The translations under genes were made by a program, and so were the position numbers. A stretch of DNA of 64,000 nucleotides from CAWCTD01 sp963798455. GTDB lineage: Bacteria; Acidobacteriota; Terriglobia; Bryobacterales; Bryobacteraceae. How positions within the stretch are numbered: the stretch's first letter is position 1; each line of letters opens with the position of its first letter. The stretch is from assembly GCA_963798455.1 (NCBI GenBank), contig CAWCTD010000003.1, forward strand, positions 4,278,001-4,342,000, in the 5' to 3' direction. The notes beneath the pieces are model-generated. The model worked only from the letters and a program-made list of their open reading frames with translations, had not been told where the DNA came from and did no database searches. Below are positions 26,880 through 35,962 of the stretch, piece after piece.

Positions 26880-27931
26880 CAGCGCTCGACAGCGCGGGAG
26901 GAGCGTTGCTGGAGCCGGGTGGAGACCCTGGGCGCGGGGTGGCTCACCGGGAGGTACCGGAACCAGCCCGCCATGTACTCATCGTTGACGCGGCGGCGCT
27001 GCATGATCTGCCGGCGCTTCTCCCACACCCGGCCCCAGTTGCGGGCGAGGTACCAGAAAGCCTGGAGCGACGTGCGCTCACGCAGCAGGCAGCACCCGAC
27101 CACGACCAGGTCCCGGACGGTGACGGAAAAGAAATTGCGCAGGTAAAGATCCCGGGTCATGTTCTTGATCCGCATCAAGAATCGGTTCTTTACCGAGTGC
27201 ATGTTAATCAGCGGCGGCAAGGCGCGCCGGTTCCCCGGCAAAACCTTGCGGACGTGATAGCCCCGCGCGTGCGGGGTGTAGATGCAGCGCCAGCCCAGCA
27301 ACTGCGCGCGCCAGGCGACGTCCGCGTCTTCGCGATAGACGAAAAAGTCGGGGTCGAAGAACTCGTCGTCCATGGAGACGTCGTCGATCATCTCGCGCCG
27401 GTACAACGCCGCCGCCGCGCTGGCGCCGAACACGTACTCGTAACGCAGGAAGTGGCCGTTGTCCACCTCCTGGCTGCCGCGGTCGAGGTGGCGGAACATA
27501 GGCGTGAAATAGATGCCCGTCGAGTCGACCAGAGGCTTGTCCGGGAAGTCAAACGTGGCTCGCATGGTGAGCAGCTTGCCGCAAACCGCCCCGATCCTGG
27601 GATGGATGTGACCGGCTTCCACCAGCGCCTGAATAAAGCCGCCCAGCAGCAATACGTCCGGGTTCAGGGTCAGTATCCACTCGCCCGACGACATGTGGAT
27701 GGCCTGGTTCTGGGCCGCCGCGAAGCCTAGGTTCTCGTCGTTGTAAACGATCTGGCAACGATCCTCGAACTGCTCCAGGATGTCGACCGTGCCGTCGGTA
27801 GAGGCATTGTCAATGACGATCACTTCTTTGTAGGCGTACTTCTGAGCAAGCACCGACTCTAGACATCTCTTAATGAATCGGCCGCTGTCGTACGTCACTA
27901 TCGTGACGGAGACAAGATCGTTATGTGCCAT
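26879..27931 (-). CDS. GT2 glycosyltransferase
   Basis: 350 residues from MAHNDLVSVTIV; an in-frame extension to 28030 would read through the upstream gene's end. The GT-A domain shows VIVIDNASTDGTVD (UDP-sugar site) and the DXD-like TLNPDVLLL. ASAAAALYRREM and YREDADVAWR follow the rhamnosyltransferase-like GT2 pattern. The C-terminus (RDLYLRNFFSVTVRDLVVVGCCLLRE) has an amphipathic or membrane-associated helix. It probably adds one sugar during O-antigen-like or exopolysaccharide assembly. The donor cannot be inferred. Confidence 0.88.
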   Translation of the reverse strand: MAHNDLVSVTIVTYDSGRFIKRCLESVLAQKYAYKEVIVIDNASTDGTVDILEQFEDRCQIVYNDENLGFAAAQNQAIHMSSGEWILTLNPDVLLLGGFIQALVEAGHIHPRIGAVCGKLLTMRATFDFPDKPLVDSTGIYFTPMFRHLDRGSQEVDNGHFLRYEYVFGASAAAALYRREMIDDVSMDDEFFDPDFFVYREDADVAWRAQLLGWRCIYTPHARGYHVRKVLPGNRRALPPLINMHSVKNRFLMRIKNMTRDLYLRNFFSVTVRDLVVVGCCLLRERTSLQAFWYLARNWGRVWEKRRQIMQRRRVNDEYMAGWFRYLPVSHPAPRVSTRLQQRSSRAVER

Positions 27932-27963
27932 GCGCGTGATTGAGATCTGTAATTGTTTTTGCT

Positions 27964-28914
27964 CTACTGCCGCGCTAAAACGGGCGAACTGCCCGCCTCC
28001 CCGATCCGGCCCGACACCAGCCGGAGGCACGCGAACCGAATGACCTTACAATACACCCTTAGGGGTCTCCGCTTCCACCCCCTCAGGACCCCGCACAGTA
28101 TCCTGAGCGCGCACCCTGCCACCACCGCCGCCGACACCCCTATCCGGCCGGGGAGCCGGTAATGCTTGAAACTGTACCTAAGCAGGCTACCATACCAGAA
28201 GGCAAGCCGCGACTCCTCGCCCAGCCGGCCCACCGAATGTCCTCCCCGGTGCCGGGCCACAGCCTGCGGAACGTAGCGCACACGGTAACCCGCATCCTGC
28301 AAACGCTTAAGGAAATCCACATCTTCGAACCACACCGGACGGAATTCTTCGTCGAACTCTCCTGCCGCCTGCCATGCCTCGCGCCGGATCATGAGAAACG
28401 CCCCGGCCGGCTGCTCCACGTCCGCCGGAGTCTCCGGATCGAAGTCCAGGCAGCGGTAGCGCCGGTTCACCGGGTTGCGTTTCCAGATCCGGTTCAGGCC
28501 GAGGACCTCGAAAGCCAGCGCGGCCGGTGTCGGGAACCGCCTGACCAAGAAACCGATTTGAGCGCGGCCCTGCTCATCGACGAGCTTTCCGGCGGCCGCC
28601 GCGACACCCGGCTCACGCAAGCTCTCTGCCAGCGGCTCCACCCCGGTCTCGAGCACGGCATCGGGGTTGAGGAGCAGAAGGAGAGGCGCGTCCAGGAACC
28701 GGCAGCCTTGATTCACCGCGGCCGCGAAGCCACGGTTCTCGGGGTTTGAGATCAATACGGCTGTGGGTTTCTTGCGGACCTCTTCGCAGGTGTGGTCCGT
28801 GGAGGCGTTGTCGACGACCACAAGCCTCTCCACTCGGCCCAGTGCGGCGTCCAGGCAGGGGCCGATCTCGGCTTCGGAGTTGTGGGTCACGACGACAGCG
28901 CCGATCCCTTTCAT
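27964..28914 (-). CDS. GT2 glycosyltransferase (rhamnosyltransferase-like)
   Basis: 316 residues. VVTHNSEAEIGPCLDAAL, LVVVDNASTDHTCEE, LLLLNPDAVLE (DXD position NPD) and PVWFEDVDFLKRLQDAGYRVRYVP (catalytic ED region) give a complete GT-A core. A C-terminal hydrophobic stretch (IGVSAAVVAGCALRILCGVL) suggests membrane association. The ATG overlaps the stop of the next gene upstream by 4 bp, so these genes form one translationally coupled run. Confidence 0.9.
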   Translation of the reverse strand: MKGIGAVVVTHNSEAEIGPCLDAALGRVERLVVVDNASTDHTCEEVRKKPTAVLISNPENRGFAAAVNQGCRFLDAPLLLLLNPDAVLETGVEPLAESLREPGVAAAAGKLVDEQGRAQIGFLVRRFPTPAALAFEVLGLNRIWKRNPVNRRYRCLDFDPETPADVEQPAGAFLMIRREAWQAAGEFDEEFRPVWFEDVDFLKRLQDAGYRVRYVPQAVARHRGGHSVGRLGEESRLAFWYGSLLRYSFKHYRLPGRIGVSAAVVAGCALRILCGVLRGWKRRPLRVYCKVIRFACLRLVSGRIGEAGSSPVLARQ

Positions 28915-29897
28915 GTCAGTGCGAAGTACAGCCTCCAGTAAAGGTCGAAGCCCGTGCGCCTCTGAAGCGCCAGCAGATCCTTCTCGCTCTCCTCCACGAT
29001 GCTCCGGACATCACCTGCCTCCGTCTCCTGGGAGGCGGCCCGCACCTCGCGGAACTGGCGCAGGCCCTCCAGCTTGCCTCGGACGAAGGGCAAAACTGCC
29101 CCGTGGCGCGCCGCTACTAGGCCCCACAAACCCTGGGCCACGAACACCGGCCAGCCGTATCGCAGAATCCACCCGCTGGGGAAGTGCTTGGCCACCAGCA
29201 GGACTTGGTTCCGCGCCATCCGCCGGACGGTCTCGGGGTGCCAGGGCCCGAGCGTGGCGCTCCCGGCATGGTACGCCACGGCTTGAGGAACGTAGATTCC
29301 CCCGTAGCCTCGCTTCGCGCAACGCAGCCCAAAGTCCACATCTTCCAGGTACGACTCGAAACGCTCGTCCAGCAGTCCGACCCTTTCGAACAGCTCCTTG
29401 CGGAACAAGGCTGCCGTGAACGGGACCAGCCGGATCGGTCTTGCGGCGCCCCACTCGGGCGCGTCGGGATGTCCGTGCCCCGCGCGCCAGGAGCAAGCAC
29501 CGCGGCAAATCGTGTCGAAGGTGCCGTCGATACGGTCCTTCCGCTCTGCATTCAGGAGCTTCCCCGTGGCGAACCATACCTCATCCGGCCGCCCCGCCTC
29601 GAAAAGGCACTCGAGCCAGTCCGGCGCGAGTTCGACATCGTTATTCACGACCGCGATCCAATCCGTCCGCGCCGCGCGGATCCCTTGGTTTACGGCGCGG
29701 CTAAAACCCGCATTCTCGCCCATCTGGACGACCCGTGCCCCCGCCGATTCCGCGGCCTCCGGCGAGCCGTCCGTCGACCCGTTGTCGGCTACGATGACCT
29801 CTTCGATTGGATGGGTCTGCCGTCGAAGGGACTCAAGCAACCGTTCGAGATGGTCACGGCGGTTCCAGTTCGGGACGACCACAGTCACGCCGGACAT
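28911..29897 (-). CDS. GT2 glycosyltransferase
   Basis: 328 residues. VVVPNWNRRDHLERLLESL, VIVADNGSTDGSPE, VNNDVELAPDWLE and YLEDVDFGLRCAKRGY form the GT-A core. A hydrophobic C-terminal segment (WILRYGWPVFVAQGLWGLVAA) is followed by a charged helix. It resembles its neighbours closely enough to suggest successive steps on one glycan. Its 3' end overlaps the next gene by 4 bp. The gap upstream to the DPM-like gene is about 68 bp. Confidence 0.9.
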   Translation of the reverse strand: MSGVTVVVPNWNRRDHLERLLESLRRQTHPIEEVIVADNGSTDGSPEAAESAGARVVQMGENAGFSRAVNQGIRAARTDWIAVVNNDVELAPDWLECLFEAGRPDEVWFATGKLLNAERKDRIDGTFDTICRGACSWRAGHGHPDAPEWGAARPIRLVPFTAALFRKELFERVGLLDERFESYLEDVDFGLRCAKRGYGGIYVPQAVAYHAGSATLGPWHPETVRRMARNQVLLVAKHFPSGWILRYGWPVFVAQGLWGLVAARHGAVLPFVRGKLEGLRQFREVRAASQETEAGDVRSIVEESEKDLLALQRRTGFDLYWRLYFALT

Positions 29898-29965
29898 GAC
29901 TTGATTACCTTACTCTTTCAAGAAACCGGGAACGGAACGCAGGCGGGTGAAGCTCAATGCTAGCA

Positions 29966-30649
29966 CTAATTCCTTAGCCTGGCAAACCGTTTTCGCACGA
30001 GAAAGAGTAAATTGGCGATCCCGTCCCGCCAGGGGTTCAGCTTGATCTCTCCCAGACGCGAGGTGTACATGATGGAGATCTCGCCGAAACGGATTCTCGG
30101 GTTCCGAATGGCCTCGACCTTGATCTCCTCGGAGAAGGACATCCCGTCGGACTTGAGAACCATGTGATCCAGGATCGAGCGCCGGAAGACCCACATTCCG
30201 GACTGGGAATCCCGCACCCAGCGCAGGAACAGCAGCGACATCGCCAGAGACAGGACCAGGTTGCCCGCCTTATGTTTGAAGCTCATGGCCTTCGTGTCTC
30301 GCACGGGGAAGCGGGAAGCGTTCAGGAAGTCCACTTCAAGGTGCAGAAACGCCTCGAGCAGGTAGGACAAAGCATCCACCGGATAGCTGTGGTCTCCGTC
30401 AAGAGTAACAATGACGTCACCGGTGGCATGCGCAAAGCCTTGCTTGTAGCTTCTGCCATAGCCGCGCACCCCCTCTCGGATCACCCTGGCGCCGAAGGAA
30501 TGCGCGACCTCCGAGGTGCGGTCGGTGGATCCGTTGTCCACGACAATAACCTCATCGACAAAGGCGGGCATGCGGCCCAGAACGAGCTCAATGCCCTGCT
30601 CCTCATTCAGGCAGGGGATGATGACGGTGAGCTTGATGTCCTTGTACAT
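29966..30649 (-). CDS. DPM1/DPG-synthase-like GT2 glycosyltransferase
   Basis: 227 residues from MYKDIKLTVIIPCLNEEQG. The pattern VIIPCLNEEQGIELVL, VIVVDNGSTDRTSEVA, GYGRSYKQGFAHATGDVIVTLDGD is typical of polyprenyl-phosphate sugar synthases (dolichol-phosphate-mannose-synthase-like). It would load a sugar onto undecaprenyl phosphate for use outside or in assembly. It is the first gene of the leftward run that ends at alr. Its start is only 19 bp from the divergent gene at 30669, so the promoter must overlap one of the two genes. Confidence 0.9.
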   Translation of the reverse strand: MYKDIKLTVIIPCLNEEQGIELVLGRMPAFVDEVIVVDNGSTDRTSEVAHSFGARVIREGVRGYGRSYKQGFAHATGDVIVTLDGDHSYPVDALSYLLEAFLHLEVDFLNASRFPVRDTKAMSFKHKAGNLVLSLAMSLLFLRWVRDSQSGMWVFRRSILDHMVLKSDGMSFSEEIKVEAIRNPRIRFGEISIMYTSRLGEIKLNPWRDGIANLLFLVRKRFARLRN

Positions 30650-30668
30650 GCTGTATGATGGGGTTGTG

Positions 30669-31166
30669 ATGAGACCAGCCGCCCTCCTATTATGCTTCAT
30701 CGCTTGCGCGACAGCGTGCTTCTGCTGGGCGGCGGACTTGGGGAAGGTACACAGCGTTTACCTGCTGCCTATGGCCAATGGCTTGGATCAGTACTTGGCC
30801 AACCGCATTGCGGCCTCGGGCGTGTTCCAGGTTGTCGCTGACCCCAAAAAGGCCGATGCGATTTTTACCGACAAGCTGGGCGAAGCCTTTGAGGCACGCC
30901 TCAAGGAGCTGTTTCCAACGCCCGTCGAGAAGAAGGAGTCGTCGGCTGCCGACAAGAAGGAGTCGTCGCCCGCTTACCAGTCGGACCAGCAAGTGATGAA
31001 CTCGTCGTTCGGCAGGGCAAAGGGTACGATCTTCCTGGTCGAAACCTCGTCTCGGAGCGTGGTCTGGTCCGCCTACGAACGGCCCAGGAACACGACTCCC
31101 AACGAACTGGATCGCACCGCTCAGCGCATCGTGGAGAGCCTGAAGAGCCCAGGCAAGCAGAAGTAG
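30669..31166 (+). CDS. Exported small protein of unknown function
   Basis: 165 residues with a signal peptide (RPAALLLCFIACATACFCWA) and a processed form of about 140 residues. The mature part starts LGKVHSVYLLPMANGLDQYLANRIAASGVFQVVADPKKADAIF, a short alpha/beta pattern like the CsgG-type or ABC-lipoprotein folds that compute a default value per gene family. I only note the resemblance. A Lys/Glu/Ser-rich linker (about 85-105) separates it from VFLVETSSRSVVWSAYE. It lies inside the glycan cluster but on the opposite strand. GTG at 30666 is an equally possible start. Confidence 0.75.
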   Translation: MRPAALLLCFIACATACFCWAADLGKVHSVYLLPMANGLDQYLANRIAASGVFQVVADPKKADAIFTDKLGEAFEARLKELFPTPVEKKESSAADKKESSPAYQSDQQVMNSSFGRAKGTIFLVETSSRSVVWSAYERPRNTTPNELDRTAQRIVESLKSPGKQK

Positions 31167-31167
31167 C

Positions 31168-31183
31168 GGCCGGGCGCCCGGCC
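31168..31183. terminator. GC-rich palindrome between convergent genes
   Basis: GGCCGGGCGCCCGGCC is a perfect 16-bp palindrome that fills the space between the convergent stops at 31166 and 31185. It can form a 6-bp stem with a GCGC loop. A rho-independent T-run is missing, so a role as terminator is inferred from position. Confidence 0.4.
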
Positions 31184-31184
31184 C

Positions 31185-33521
31185 TTACGGCAGCCGCCCC
31201 CGCTTCTCCCGGATGGCCGTGCGGTAACTCTCGATCAAGCGCTCGGTCGCCTTGCCGATGTCCCAGTTAGCCTCCACCTCCGCCCTGGCGCGAGCGGCCA
31301 GTGCCAAACCCTCCTGGGAATGGTCGAACAGGGACACGATCTTGGCGGCGAAATCGCCGGCTTGGTCGGCCAGCCGGCAGACTTCACCGTCGATCTTTGT
31401 CAAACCCTCTGCGCCCTGCCCCGTCGACACCACGGGGATGCCCGCGGCGAACGCCTCCAGCAGCTTCACCCGGACCCCGGACCCGCTCAGCACCGGGCAG
31501 ACAAACACGGCGTAGCGGCCCAGAGGCTCGCGGATATCTTCCACGGACCCGCGCAACTCCACGTGGTCGAGGCTGTGGAACGCATGAGGCGGCGGCGGAT
31601 CACTTCCCACCACAACCAGGCGCGCGGCCGGTTGCCGAGCGCAAACCGCCGGCAGCACTTCCTCGGTAAACCAGGCCAAGGCGGCCTGGTTGGGCAGGTG
31701 CCGGAAGCTGCCGACAAACAGCATGGTGTACGGTTCTCGTCCCTCCGGGTGGTAGCCATAACGCGCCGTGTCGATGCCGGCCCGGAGCCCCGCCTGGATC
31801 TTCCCCGCGAGACTTGGGACGTAGGAGAGCAAGTACTCGAGATTGTCTCGGCTGCACGCCTGGATCAGATCCACATCCTTCAACATGCGGGTCTCGTAGT
31901 AGAGCGCCCTCAAGTACTCCACCCCTGCTCGCAGCTTCTCCGCCAAGCCGGGCACATAGGGCCAACCCCGCGCAATGGACTGGAAATACACATCGTGCTC
32001 GAACAGAGCACAGATCAAGCGGCGAAAGCGGCCCGCGTACTGCCCCAACGGCGTGTATTCCAGTTGGACGACGTCGATTTCGCGCGTCTGGATCTGCCGG
32101 TGGATGAGCCACTCGAGATCGTCTTCGGCGAACTCGCGCACCGCATGGGGAACGATGGACGCCGCCGCCTGTGGGCGGGCGTTGGTTTTCACCAGCAGCT
32201 CGACGGATTTGCAGATCTCCTGGAGCGGCTTGTGCGCGGCGAGCTCATGCGGGTAATGCAACAGCGCGATCAGATGCAGGTCACAGATCTTCGCCAGTTC
32301 GGAAAGCGTCTGGTACATGAACACGCCGCCGCCGTGCACGGGCGGGAGGATCGGATAGGGAGATACGAAGAGCACCTTCAGCCGCTCGGAGATGCGCGGG
32401 ATGGCCGCGAACCGGTCGCGAAAATAGCCGCCCAAGGGCCTCCGAAACGCTTCCGTATCGTCAACCGACGCCAGGCCACGCGCTCTCCAGCGCGATCGCA
32501 CCGCCCGCGGAAGCTGCCGGAATGCGCGCCAGATGCCGTCCAGCGTGCTCCGCTCCGGGGAGTCGCCGAACGCCACGCTGACCAGAGCCCCGGAGTAGGT
32601 AAAGAGGAAATGCGAGCTCAGCCTGCGCCACTCATGGATGTTCTTCCACGACCACAGAATGAAATTCTTGGCCAGCACGCCGCGAATCTGCGCGTCGCTG
32701 AACCGCTTGCCGATCGTCCCCCGGTGCTCGTGGTAGACGACGCTCCGTGGCTGATAGAGAACCTTCCAGCCCCGCTTCCAGGCGAGATAGCCGAGATCCG
32801 TGTCTTCCAGGTAGAAAGGCGCGAGGAGGGGATCGAAGCCGCCCAGTTCGAGAAACTTATCGCGGTCGTAGGCAGTCGAGCCGCCACCGCCGTAGAAGCA
32901 CGGATACAAGCTTCGGACTCCCTCATCCACGCGGTGCCGGACCCGGAGCGTTCCATCTTTCCACCACCCTTGGGACAGGCCCGTCTCCTCGCGGCGCTTG
33001 GCGGGATCCGAGAAGAAGATCTGGCAGGAGACCGAAAAGACTCGCTCGTCGGCGAAACCGTCCAGGAGGGGCTCAAGGAAATGGGGCTCCACGCGCATGT
33101 CGTTGTTGAGCAGGACAACGATATCGTTCCGCGCGGCCTGAAAGCCGGCGTTCGAGCCGCCGCCGAAGCCCAGGTTCGAGGGCATCGCGAGAACCTTGAC
33201 GGCCGGGAACGTCTCACGGACGAAGCCGGCCGTACCGTCGGTCGAGGCGTTGTCCACCAGGACGATCTCGTTGCGCGGATTGCCGTCCAGCGCCGCGACG
33301 ACCGAGGGCAGATACTTCTCCACCAGGTCGCGCGCGTTCCAGGTCGGAATAACCACGGTCGCGGCGTCCGTGCGGGGCCGCTTGTCCGGGCGGAGGCGCC
33401 CGCGCGGGCGGACGAGCCAGACCAGATCCGTGAGGGCCAGGGTCAAAGCGGCGGCCAGGACCAGCAGCGGGGACAACAGGAGCAGCGGCAGCGCCCGGAG
33501 CAAGCGCGACAGTAGTTGCAT
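31185..33521 (-). CDS. Two-domain GT2-GT4 fusion glycosyltransferase
   Basis: 778 residues. An N-terminal hydrophobic helix (about 10-37) is followed by a GT2 domain (about 50-300: VVIPTWNARDLVE, VLVDNASTDGT, VLLNNDMRVEPHFLE, FYLEDTDLGYLAWKRGW). A second, GT-B/GT4 domain (about 385-770) reads KVLFVSPYPILPPVHGGGVFMYQ, MLFVGSFRHLPNQAALAWF and FVCPVLSGSGVRVKLLEAFAAGIPVVST. One polypeptide could add two different sugars in turn. Its start lies one base from the stop of the methyltransferase gene. Confidence 0.9.
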   Translation of the reverse strand: MQLLSRLLRALPLLLLSPLLVLAAALTLALTDLVWLVRPRGRLRPDKRPRTDAATVVIPTWNARDLVEKYLPSVVAALDGNPRNEIVLVDNASTDGTAGFVRETFPAVKVLAMPSNLGFGGGSNAGFQAARNDIVVLLNNDMRVEPHFLEPLLDGFADERVFSVSCQIFFSDPAKRREETGLSQGWWKDGTLRVRHRVDEGVRSLYPCFYGGGGSTAYDRDKFLELGGFDPLLAPFYLEDTDLGYLAWKRGWKVLYQPRSVVYHEHRGTIGKRFSDAQIRGVLAKNFILWSWKNIHEWRRLSSHFLFTYSGALVSVAFGDSPERSTLDGIWRAFRQLPRAVRSRWRARGLASVDDTEAFRRPLGGYFRDRFAAIPRISERLKVLFVSPYPILPPVHGGGVFMYQTLSELAKICDLHLIALLHYPHELAAHKPLQEICKSVELLVKTNARPQAAASIVPHAVREFAEDDLEWLIHRQIQTREIDVVQLEYTPLGQYAGRFRRLICALFEHDVYFQSIARGWPYVPGLAEKLRAGVEYLRALYYETRMLKDVDLIQACSRDNLEYLLSYVPSLAGKIQAGLRAGIDTARYGYHPEGREPYTMLFVGSFRHLPNQAALAWFTEEVLPAVCARQPAARLVVVGSDPPPPHAFHSLDHVELRGSVEDIREPLGRYAVFVCPVLSGSGVRVKLLEAFAAGIPVVSTGQGAEGLTKIDGEVCRLADQAGDFAAKIVSLFDHSQEGLALAARARAEVEANWDIGKATERLIESYRTAIREKRGRLP

Positions 33522-33522
33522 G

Positions 33523-34656
33523 CTACTCGTTCCGCAGCCGCGGTCCCACGCCGAATGCGTTGCCGAGCCTCAGCCAGCGCGAGGCGCGCACCTGCGCCAG
33601 GCTCGCCTCCAGGTCTCGGACCCGGTTGTCGAGGTTCAGTGCCCAGTTGGTTCTCTCTTCAAGAGTCTTCTCGACAGTGTGGAGCGCCTCGACGCATTGG
33701 GCGAGTTCCTGACATTTCCCGGCTAAACGGTGGTCGGTTTCGATGGCCCACTCGGCCTTCTTCCGGTTGTCGTCCTCGAGTTCCGCGATCTTGGCCTCGT
33801 AGCCCCGCGCTTGCTCCTCGAGTTCGTCTTTTTGCCTGCGGAACATCCCGATCAGCTTGTCTCGCTCTTCGGCGAGCTCCTCAATCGTCTGGTTCTTGAG
33901 CTCGACCTCTTCATCCAGCTTGTGGATGTGATGCTCGCGCTCTCGCAGTACGTTGGCGGCCCTGGGGATATAGAGGAAGGTCGGGGCCCCCGTCTGAGGA
34001 GAGAGGGCGCACACGGCGATAAAGAAGTGCGAGTGTTCCGGGCGGCCACCCACGCTCTCCACGCGCGCCTCGGCCGGGGAAAACGTCGGCGCGGGCTGGA
34101 AGACGAACCCCTCTGTGTGGTTCTGAAGGAATAAAGAAACGTGCGGGAAGATGCTGCGCAGCTCGTCTCGGAACTCCTCGAAGCTGAATTCGTGCGCGTG
34201 GTATGGATTCTCGCCTGCGTGGCCGCGTGAGTCCACGTAGTAGGCCTTGTTCGGGGTCGAGAAGACGCACTGGCCGCCGGGAGACAGGAGACGGCGCGCC
34301 TCCAGCAGAAAGGCGCGCCAATCCAGTAAATGCTCGATAACCTCGAAGGCTACGATCAGCTCAAAGCCCGCGGCGGCAAAGGGCAGCGCCGTGCAGGACG
34401 CCTGGAGAAATTGAAGGTTCGGCAGGGAATAGTGCCCACGCGCGTACTCTACCGCCTCACGAGCCACATCCGCGCCCACGACCATGCCGGCCGAGCGCGC
34501 CAGTTCCGCGCTTCCATAGCCCGAGCCGCAGCCAGCGTCCAGCACCCTTTTTCGGTGCGACAGCCGCGCGGCAAACGCATATCGTGCGAAGTGCTCGTTC
34601 CAGAGATCCTCGTCGACCTCGCACGGGATCACGCGCTCGCCTGTGAACTCAGCCAA
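33523..34656 (-). CDS. SAM methyltransferase with C-terminal coiled coil
   Basis: 377 residues from the TTG at 34656 (GGAGAG six bases before it, overlapping the stop of the ABC gene). Further upstream in-frame sequence is antisense-like and is rejected. The class I methyltransferase domain (about 10-240) has LDAGCGSGYGSAELARS and IVAFEVIEHLLDW. It is followed by a coiled coil of about 110 residues (about 255-360: HKLDEEVELKNQTIEELAEERDK and heptads onward). Such fusions can act as length-control or capping methyltransferases in O-antigen systems (compare WbdD with its coiled coil); that role is an inference. Confidence 0.85.
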   Translation of the reverse strand: MAEFTGERVIPCEVDEDLWNEHFARYAFAARLSHRKRVLDAGCGSGYGSAELARSAGMVVGADVAREAVEYARGHYSLPNLQFLQASCTALPFAAAGFELIVAFEVIEHLLDWRAFLLEARRLLSPGGQCVFSTPNKAYYVDSRGHAGENPYHAHEFSFEEFRDELRSIFPHVSLFLQNHTEGFVFQPAPTFSPAEARVESVGGRPEHSHFFIAVCALSPQTGAPTFLYIPRAANVLREREHHIHKLDEEVELKNQTIEELAEERDKLIGMFRRQKDELEEQARGYEAKIAELEDDNRKKAEWAIETDHRLAGKCQELAQCVEALHTVEKTLEERTNWALNLDNRVRDLEASLAQVRASRWLRLGNAFGVGPRLRNE

Positions 34657-35962
34657 GGATTCTCTCCGGTGCCGGGTTCTGGGAGTGAAGCCGGCTGTTG
34701 ACCTCGACCCGGCAAGGCAGGTGCATGTACCCGTACACCTGCATCTCCCCGTGTCCCATCTGTAGCGCAATGGCGTTGTCAATCCAGTCGCACATCTTGT
34801 AGCTTGTCAAAGTTCCGTCGGCGATGGCAGGGGTGAAGGAGAAAGAACCGGGATACAGCTCGGGCAGTCGCAGATGAAAGTCCACAGTGCATACGTCGTC
34901 CGGCGACATCGGAGGCAGCTCGAAGCCCAGCCGCGCGGTGTTCGTGCCTGAAAAGTCGATGCCGAGATGGTTGCGAAACATGAAGCCCACAATGGGGAGG
35001 GCGACCTCTTCCTTGGCCTGCACGCTGATCCTCACCACGATGGTGGACGACGGCTCCAGAAGCTGCAAGGGCTGGCCCTGCGGGTCCAGAATCGCAATGC
35101 CGATGACCTCGGCCCTCCCGTCCCCATGTCTGTGGTCGATGTTGGGAATGTGCTCCACCACCTCGGGGGGAACAGAGCGCCCGCCCTCCCGTGCCCGAGA
35201 GGGCCGCGTCTGCAAAGTCACGTAGGCAGAGTCCTTCTCGACCACAGCGGCCAGGTACTTGGCAACCACCAAGTCCGTATCGCCAATCTCGCGCACTTTG
35301 CCATGATCCAGCCACATGGCACGGTCACCGATTGCCTTGACATCGCCGATGGCGTGCGACACAAACAAGATGGTGATACCCCGCTCGCGCAACTCGTGGA
35401 CCTTCCGCATGCAGCGCTGGCGAAAGTAAATGTCACCCACGGCCAGGGCCTCGTCCACCAGCAGGATCTCGGGATCCACGTGGATCGCGACAGCGAAAGC
35501 CAAGCGCACGACCATGCCGCTGGAATAGGTCTTCACGGGTTGGTCAATGAAGTCCCCAATCTCAGCGAAGTCCTCTATTTCCTTATACCTACGGTCGATA
35601 TCCGCAGCCGAGAATCCCAGGATGGCACCGTTGAGATAGACGTTGTCCCGGCCAGTGAACTCGGGGTTGAAGCCTGCACCCAGCTCGAGCAACGCCGAAA
35701 CCCTTCCGTTAACGTTAACTAAACCTTCCGATGGTGCCAGAATCCCTGCAACCATCTGAAGCAACGTGCTCTTTCCGGCTCCGTTCTCTCCGATCACACA
35801 GAAAGTCTCTCCCCGCCGGACGGAGAAGGTCACGTCCTTGAGCGCCCAGAAATCCCTGTGACGCCGCACACGGTTCAGAGTCACCAGTTCTTTCAGGCGG
35901 TCTCCCGGGGATGCGTAGATCGGGTAGCTCTTGGAAACGTCCTGGAACTCGACCGAATGCAC
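34649..35962 (-). CDS. Wzt-like ABC transporter ATPase for polysaccharide export
   Basis: 437 residues. The N-terminal ABC domain has Walker A GENGAGKST, the signature YSSGMVVRLAFA and Walker B ILLVDEALAVGD. The C-terminal domain (about 270-430) resembles the Wzt carbohydrate-binding beta-sandwich, which reads the terminal modification of the exported chain. A Wzm permease would normally lie next to it, but none is visible before it (35963-36484) or after it. The coiled-coil methyltransferase directly follows with overlap, which fits a capped-chain export logic. Confidence 0.92.
   Translation of the reverse strand: MHSVEFQDVSKSYPIYASPGDRLKELVTLNRVRRHRDFWALKDVTFSVRRGETFCVIGENGAGKSTLLQMVAGILAPSEGLVNVNGRVSALLELGAGFNPEFTGRDNVYLNGAILGFSAADIDRRYKEIEDFAEIGDFIDQPVKTYSSGMVVRLAFAVAIHVDPEILLVDEALAVGDIYFRQRCMRKVHELRERGITILFVSHAIGDVKAIGDRAMWLDHGKVREIGDTDLVVAKYLAAVVEKDSAYVTLQTRPSRAREGGRSVPPEVVEHIPNIDHRHGDGRAEVIGIAILDPQGQPLQLLEPSSTIVVRISVQAKEEVALPIVGFMFRNHLGIDFSGTNTARLGFELPPMSPDDVCTVDFHLRLPELYPGSFSFTPAIADGTLTSYKMCDWIDNAIALQMGHGEMQVYGYMHLPCRVEVNSRLHSQNPAPERILG

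Noticed and set aside
31320..33515. 731-codon forward frame opposite the GT2-GT4 fusion
   Set aside because: Low-complexity, histidine/arginine-rich shadow of a conserved two-domain transferase.
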